Part shown: piece after piece, positions 31,029 through 35,486 of the stretch
Layout of the letters: each line of letters opens with the position of its first letter
Position numbering within the stretch: position 1 is the stretch's first letter
Source: Gemmatimonadota bacterium
Lineage (GTDB): Bacteria; Gemmatimonadota; Gemmatimonadetes; Palauibacterales; Palauibacteraceae
Assembly (NCBI GenBank): GCA_030601615.1
Contig: JAUVTH010000001.1
Coordinates: 1 to 35,486, forward strand
Direction: 5' to 3'
Length of the DNA stretch: 35,486 nt
Program-made: the position numbers and the translations under genes
The notes under the pieces: generated by a model
Told to the model about the DNA's origin: nothing
Seen by the model: the letters and a program-made list of their open reading frames with translations, nothing else
Databases searched by the model: none

Positions 31029-31571
31029 GTGAAGAATCCGATACATCCGGCGGCCGCCAGCTCCCAGGCGTTCCAGATAGCCGAGATCCGTCCTATCGAG
31101 CGGCTATTCGAGGACGACGAAGGCAGGGATCGGCTGGAGAAGGCGCTGAGCCGCTACCCTGAGAAACGAGCGGCCCTTCTGCCGATGCTTGGATATGCCC
31201 AGGAGAGGAATGGCTGGGTTTCGGACGAAAGTATGGAGCAGATCGCCGGTGCGTTGGATCTGACCCCGGCATATGTCAGATCCGTCGCCACGTTCTACAC
31301 CATGTACAATAAGCACCCCGTCGGCAGGCACTTTATCCAGGTTTGCACGTGCATATCGTGCCACCTGCACGAGGCGGACGAGGTGTTCGAGCGATTCCTC
31401 GCCGAGACCGGGACGCGGGCGGGCGAGGTGTCCGAAGACGGCAAGTATACCGTGATCGAGGCTGAGTGCCTCGGCGCGTGCGGATTCGCAACGGCGGTGC
31501 AGGTCAACGACCGTTATTTCGAGAACGTGACGCCGGACCAGATTCCGGCGATCCTGGACGAACTGGACTAG
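31029..31571 (+). CDS. nuoE: NADH-quinone oxidoreductase subunit E
   Basis: NuoE holds the 2Fe-2S cluster N1a next to the NADH/FMN site. The 180-residue thioredoxin-like protein has the ligand pairs Cys106/Cys111 (VCTCISC) and Cys147/Cys151 (ECLGACGFA), the CX4C...CX3C pattern of the family; an additional Cys108 sits between the first pair. ALLPMLGYAQERNGWVSDESM and VRSVATFYTMYNKHPVGRH are also typical. GTG at 31029 is chosen over a longer reading frame that runs back into nuoCD; GGAG five bases before it is a good ribosome-binding site. Confidence 0.96.
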   Translation: MKNPIHPAAASSQAFQIAEIRPIERLFEDDEGRDRLEKALSRYPEKRAALLPMLGYAQERNGWVSDESMEQIAGALDLTPAYVRSVATFYTMYNKHPVGRHFIQVCTCISCHLHEADEVFERFLAETGTRAGEVSEDGKYTVIEAECLGACGFATAVQVNDRYFENVTPDQIPAILDELD

Positions 31572-31585
31572 GCGGGCGACAACCG

Positions 31586-32857
31586 ATGGGTTACCCGTAC
31601 AGCCACGACCTGGAAGTCAACACGCTCCTCTCGCGCCACTTCGGCGACGAGAAGGCGCGGACGCTTGAGGGTTGGAAGGAGCTCGGGGGGTACGCCACGC
31701 TTCCCAGGGCGCTGGAGATGGAGCCTGGCGCGATCACCGAGGTGGTGAAGGAGTCGGGCCTCCGGGGCAGGGGAGGAGCTGGTTTTCCGACCGGCGTGAA
31801 ATGGAGCTTCATGCCCCAGGAGCCGACCGGTCCACATTACCTGTGCTGCAACGCGGACGAGAGTGAGCCCGGCGCGTTCAAGGATCGCGAGATCCTGCGT
31901 TGGGTGCCGCACCTGCTGATCGAAGGATGCCTGATCGCGGCGCGAGCGATCCGCGCCGAGCACGTCTACATCTATGTGCGCGGGGAGTTCTTCCCGTTCA
32001 GCCGGATTGTCACCGACGCAGTCGTCGAGGCTTACGAGGCCGGGTACGTCGGAGAGAACATCCTGGGCAGCGGTTGGAATTGCGACGTGACCGTGCACAT
32101 CGGAGCCGGGGCCTACATCGCGGGTGAAGAAACGGGGCTCATGAGCTCGCTGATGGGAGGACGGGCGGAACCCTGGATCAAGCCCCCGTTCCCGGCGCAG
32201 GCGGGCGTCTTCGGTCGTCCCACCACGGTCAACAACGTCGAGACTCTCGCGGCTGTGCCGATGATCGTCGCCGAGGGTGCGGACTGGTACAGGCAGTGGG
32301 GCACAGAGAAGAGCCCGGGGACCAAGTTGTGGTGCTGTTCGGGACACCTGGTCAGACCCGGTACGTATGAGCTTCCCATGGGGATCGCGCTCAAGGACGT
32401 GATCTACGACGTGTGCGGCGGAGCTCCGAACGGGAAGAAGATCAAGGCAGTGATCCCGGGTGGGTCGTCCACCGCCATGCTGACAGCGGACGAGCTCGAT
32501 TGCGAGGGCACGTACGAGGGGATGGCCGAGGCGGGAAGCGCGCTGGGAACGGCATCACCCATCGTGATGGACGAAGACACGAACATCGTCCGGGCCATGC
32601 GCAGGATCGCCCAGTTTTATGCCCACGAGTCCTGCGGTCAGTGTGTGCAGTGCCGTGAGGGTACATCGTGGACGGCGCAGCTTCTGCACCGCATCGAACG
32701 CGGTGAGGGCAGCCTGTCGGACATCGACACGCTGTACCACCTGTGCGAGCAGATGACGGGGCGCACGATCTGTCCCCTGGCGGACAGCGTCGTGTTCCCG
32801 CTCCGCTCCTCGCTGGACAAGTTCCGAGACGAATACGAAGCGCTGATCAGGTGCTGA
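31586..32857 (+). CDS. nuoF: NADH-quinone oxidoreductase subunit F
   Basis: NuoF binds NADH, FMN and cluster N3, the entry point of electrons. The 423-residue protein has the NADH-binding GLRGRGGAGFPTGVKWSFMP (about 54-73), NADESEPGAFKDREIL (FMN contact), GAGAYIAGEETGLMSSLMG, and the N3 ligands ESCGQCVQCREG with a fourth Cys in GRTICPLADSV. All are intact. ATG at 31586 gives the usual short N-terminus; a longer frame upstream overlaps nuoE. Confidence 0.97.
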   Translation: MGYPYSHDLEVNTLLSRHFGDEKARTLEGWKELGGYATLPRALEMEPGAITEVVKESGLRGRGGAGFPTGVKWSFMPQEPTGPHYLCCNADESEPGAFKDREILRWVPHLLIEGCLIAARAIRAEHVYIYVRGEFFPFSRIVTDAVVEAYEAGYVGENILGSGWNCDVTVHIGAGAYIAGEETGLMSSLMGGRAEPWIKPPFPAQAGVFGRPTTVNNVETLAAVPMIVAEGADWYRQWGTEKSPGTKLWCCSGHLVRPGTYELPMGIALKDVIYDVCGGAPNGKKIKAVIPGGSSTAMLTADELDCEGTYEGMAEAGSALGTASPIVMDEDTNIVRAMRRIAQFYAHESCGQCVQCREGTSWTAQLLHRIERGEGSLSDIDTLYHLCEQMTGRTICPLADSVVFPLRSSLDKFRDEYEALIRC

Positions 32858-32888
32858 GACCAGAGCTATATCGAGGAGTCGCCGACGG

Positions 32889-34466
32889 ATGAGCGACGCA
32901 ACGAACTACGTCACGCTGACCATCGACGCAGTCGAGGTTAAGGTGGAGGCCGGCACTACGGTCCTGCAGGCGGCAGAGCATGCGGGCATCGTCGTGCCGC
33001 ACTACTGCTACCACCCCGGAATCCCGAGCCGGCCGGCTCAGTGCCGCATGTGTCTCGTGGAGATCGAGGGCCAGCCCAAGCTGCAGCCGTCGTGCGTCTT
33101 TCCTGCGCAGGACGGCATGGTCGTGTACACGACGAGCGAGACGGCGGAAACGGCCAGGAAGTCAGTCATCGAATTCCTGCTGCTGAACCACCCGCTCGAC
33201 TGCCCGATCTGTGACGCCGCGGGTCAGTGCATGTTGCAGGACTACGCTTTCGAGACGGGCCAGCTGCGCAGCCGTTACGCTGAAGCCAAGCTAGTGCTCG
33301 GACGCGATCGCGTGGCGGACGACATCCTGTACTTCGGTGACAGATGCATCGTGTGCACCCGGTGCGTGCGGTTCATGGAAGAACTGGCCGGGGACAACGC
33401 GCTCGTCGTGGCTCAGCGCGGACACAAGGCCTACATCGACACGTTCCCCGGCAAGGACCTGGATAACGCCTTCCGCGGCAACATCGTGGACGTGTGCCCG
33501 GTCGGTGCACTGGTTCACGAGGATTTCGTGTTCAAGGCGCGGGCGTGGGACATGGACTCGTCGCCCGGAATCTGTCCCGGCTGCTCGACCGGCTGCAACA
33601 TCGACATCAACGTCAAGGAGAATCAGATCGTCCGGACGAAGCCCCGTCTGAACCCGGACGTGAACTCCTACTGGATGTGTGACCACGGCCGCCGACACCT
33701 GGTCATGGCGAACCGAGGAGTGCGGGCCGAGGCACCGCTCATCCGGGTGGACGGCGAGCTGGAGCCGGCGAGCTGGAACGAGGCGCTCACATGGATCGCC
33801 GGACGGCTCGAGGCGGGAGACGGCGCGGCGGTAGTGTCCGGGGGAGCGGCCAACGAGAGCCTGTTCTATATGCGGGGTCTGCTCAGCGAGCTGGGTATCG
33901 ACGGCGGCACGTTCCGTGTACTGCAGGGTGAAGAGATCACTCTCCCGGGATTCCCGAAACTCAAGCTCCGGGCTGACCGGGCACCGAACGTGACAGGCGC
34001 GGAGCTGCATGGATTCAAGCGCTCCGACGAGCTTGCGGATGTACCGGACGGCGGGGTGCTGATCGTGCTGGGCGATGCCCTTGCCGACGCTCCGGCCGAC
34101 TACGGAGCGAACGCCGGCTTCTTCCTGTGCGTGGGGTCGCACTTGTATCCGGCGATGGTCAACGCGACGGCGATCCTTCCCATGACCTCGGTGCTGGAGA
34201 TGGAGGGGACGTTCGTCAACTACGAAGGGCGAGTGCAGCGTTTCCACCAGGCCCTGAGAGCCCCGGGCGTGGCTCGTCCGGCGTGGATGTCGTTGAGTCG
34301 GCTGCTCGAGCACCGGGGGGTGGGCGAGGGCGTCCTCGATGCGAGAGCTGCGTTCCAGACGATGGCCGCGGGCACGACAGGGATGGATAATCTCTCGTGG
34401 AGCGGACTCGGCCTCAGGGGTGAACTTCTCAGCGAGGCCGGGCAGCCGGCCGTCGCTGTGGAATAG
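32889..34466 (+). CDS. nuoG: NADH-quinone oxidoreductase subunit G, compact form
   Basis: NuoG carries several iron-sulfur clusters on the electron path. The 525-residue protein shows the 2Fe-2S ligands Cys40, Cys52, Cys55, Cys69 (N1b), HPLDCPICDAAGQC (N5), CIVCTRCVRF...CPVGAL (N4), and CX2CX3CX27C at Cys229, Cys232, Cys236 and Cys264. The last is the signature of the extra off-path cluster N7. The following molybdopterin-like region is much shortened: about 260 residues versus 500 or more in E. coli (908 in total). It still includes ILPMTSVLEMEGTFVNYEGRVQRF. GAGGAG before ATG 32889 is the ribosome-binding site. nuoH follows after eight bases. Confidence 0.96.
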   Translation: MSDATNYVTLTIDAVEVKVEAGTTVLQAAEHAGIVVPHYCYHPGIPSRPAQCRMCLVEIEGQPKLQPSCVFPAQDGMVVYTTSETAETARKSVIEFLLLNHPLDCPICDAAGQCMLQDYAFETGQLRSRYAEAKLVLGRDRVADDILYFGDRCIVCTRCVRFMEELAGDNALVVAQRGHKAYIDTFPGKDLDNAFRGNIVDVCPVGALVHEDFVFKARAWDMDSSPGICPGCSTGCNIDINVKENQIVRTKPRLNPDVNSYWMCDHGRRHLVMANRGVRAEAPLIRVDGELEPASWNEALTWIAGRLEAGDGAAVVSGGAANESLFYMRGLLSELGIDGGTFRVLQGEEITLPGFPKLKLRADRAPNVTGAELHGFKRSDELADVPDGGVLIVLGDALADAPADYGANAGFFLCVGSHLYPAMVNATAILPMTSVLEMEGTFVNYEGRVQRFHQALRAPGVARPAWMSLSRLLEHRGVGEGVLDARAAFQTMAAGTTGMDNLSWSGLGLRGELLSEAGQPAVAVE

Positions 34467-34474
34467 GGGGCAGA

Positions 34475-35486
34475 ATGGAGGCGGTCACCGGCACGGCCTT
34501 CGTCGTCGCCACGATCCTGAAGACCATCGTTTTCTTCATCATCCTTCTGCTTGGCGTCGCGCTGTCGACGTACATGGAGCGGAAGGTCGCCGGTTTCATG
34601 CAGGACAGGAGTGGTCCTAACCGAGTTGGTCCTCTGGGTCTTCTGCAGGTCATGGCCGATGGCCTCAAGTTCATCCTGAAGGAAGAGGTCACGCCGGGAG
34701 CGGCGCACAAGAAGTTCTTCATCCTCGCACCGGCCCTGGCCCTGTTTCCGGCCACGGTGCTGTTCGGAGTCATTCCGCTAGGGTCCCCGTTACCGACACG
34801 CTGGGGCCGTGTGGACATGATCGTGGCTGACGTACCGATCGGTTTCCTGTACGTATTGGCCATTTCTTCGCTGGCCGTGTACGGGGTGGTGATGGCCGGC
34901 TGGTCCTCGAACAGCAAGTACTCGTTTCTTGGTGGGTTGCGGGGCTCGGCGCAGATGATCAGTTACGAGATCGGCCTCGGGATGAGCCTGGTCCCGGTCT
35001 TGATGCTTGCGGGCAACGTAGAGATGCCGGTTCTCGTGTCGATGCAGCAGTCGTTTACCGCGGGACCGGAAACGTACGGAATGTGGTTCATTCTTCCGCT
35101 GATGGTGTCCGGGTTCTTCCTCCTGGTCTCGGGCCTTGCGGAAACGAACCGAGTTCCGTTCGATCTACCGGAAGCCGAAGCCGAGATCGTGGGTGGATAC
35201 CACACGGAATACTCATCCATGAAATTCGGTATGTTTTTTCTTGGCGAGTATTTCCACCTGATTACGACCGGGGCTTTGATTTCCGTGTTCTTCTTCGGAG
35301 GGTGGGACATTCCCTTCTGGCAGGGAGATCCCATCCGAGGGCTGGCCGATGGCACGGTGGTCGGGGATCCCACCTGGCGGAAGACTCTGCTGACGGTAGT
35401 GGCATTTACCTTGAAGCCGACGCAGTTCGTCGTGTTCTTCATGTTCATCCGGTGGACGATCCCCCGATTCCGCTACGACCAGTTGA
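34475..35486 (+). CDS. nuoH: NADH-quinone oxidoreductase subunit H, 3' end beyond the window
   Basis: NuoH is a membrane subunit that forms the quinone chamber and part of the first proton half-channel. The 337 visible codons start MEAVTGTAFVVATILKTIVFF and include LSTYMERKVAGFMQDRSGPNRVGP, GLLQVMADGLKFILKEE, LRGSAQMISYEIGLG, ETNRVPFDLPEAEAEIVGGYHTEYSSMKFGMFFLGEY and FVVFFMFIRWTIPRFRYDQL. These are the nearly invariant quinone-site segments in order, ending at the penultimate helix. The frame is open to the last base, so the C-terminal residues lie beyond the window. ATG at 34475 follows the nuoG stop by eight bases with AGGGGG upstream. Confidence 0.96.
   Translation, partial: MEAVTGTAFVVATILKTIVFFIILLLGVALSTYMERKVAGFMQDRSGPNRVGPLGLLQVMADGLKFILKEEVTPGAAHKKFFILAPALALFPATVLFGVIPLGSPLPTRWGRVDMIVADVPIGFLYVLAISSLAVYGVVMAGWSSNSKYSFLGGLRGSAQMISYEIGLGMSLVPVLMLAGNVEMPVLVSMQQSFTAGPETYGMWFILPLMVSGFFLLVSGLAETNRVPFDLPEAEAEIVGGYHTEYSSMKFGMFFLGEYFHLITTGALISVFFFGGWDIPFWQGDPIRGLADGTVVGDPTWRKTLLTVVAFTLKPTQFVVFFMFIRWTIPRFRYDQL

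Noticed and set aside
1..35486. tRNA genes, CRISPR repeats, insertion sequences, attachment sites, toxin-antitoxin or defence genes
   Set aside because: I looked for clover-leaf ends, regularly spaced direct repeats, transposase motifs and small paired genes and saw none; gene content and composition look like uniform core chromosome.

Overview
The window is a gene-dense, high-GC bacterial chromosome segment made almost entirely of housekeeping genes. It holds no rRNA, tRNA, CRISPR array, insertion sequence or prophage that I can recognise, and no stretch over 300 bases lacks a gene. The source is most likely an uncultured or poorly characterised member of the Gemmatimonadota or a near relative. 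I infer this from a TonB-receptor-like barrel, a lipoprotein whose mature end reads CDDSPTGP, a divergent RNase HI with a YADESCLGNQ active-site strand, a fused nuoCD and a compact nuoG. A phylogeny of rpoZ, dnaB or pgk would settle it.

Layout, left to right. (1) 2-1396: the 3' part of an outer-membrane beta-barrel gene. (2) 1425-11597: a tightly packed same-strand run, yicC-gmk-rpoZ-coaBC-udg-dnaB, then radA-ispD-tsaC-(low-molecular-weight phosphatase)-aroE-comF. Most junctions overlap by 1-8 bases, which suggests translational coupling. (3) 11690-15236: lower glycolysis, gap-pgk-tpiA, then a strong promoter/terminator pair and secG. (4) 15270-18421: rnhA (minus) divergent from carA, then sppA and an HU-type DNA-binding protein. 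(5) 18486-21841: an aspartate-type aminotransferase (minus), divergent from a molybdopterin operon that starts with an unidentified 90-residue protein followed by moaD-moaE-moaA. (6) 21976-24726: malate dehydrogenase with its terminator, a membrane protein with a soluble tail, and an alpha-helical lipoprotein. (7) 24826-27935: an HD-GYP phosphodiesterase (minus), a DUF423 membrane protein (plus), and a minus-strand pair of alpha/beta hydrolase and dCTP deaminase. (8) 28036-35486: the start of a complex I operon, nuoA-B-CD-E-F-G-H, running off the right edge.

The genes serve central metabolism (glycolysis, malate, NADH oxidation), nucleotide and cofactor supply (gmk, dcd, coaBC, moaDEA, ispD), DNA replication and repair (dnaB, radA, udg, rnhA), translation fidelity (tsaC) and envelope work (secG, sppA, barrel, lipoproteins). 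The best regulatory signal is a near-perfect Rex-type operator just downstream of the nuo promoter, which would tie complex I expression to the NADH/NAD+ ratio. I found no clear novel multi-gene system. The most useful unknowns are the 90-residue protein coupled to moaD, the active-site-altered RNase HI, the promoter that runs straight into an intrinsic terminator before secG, and the helical-repeat lipoprotein.
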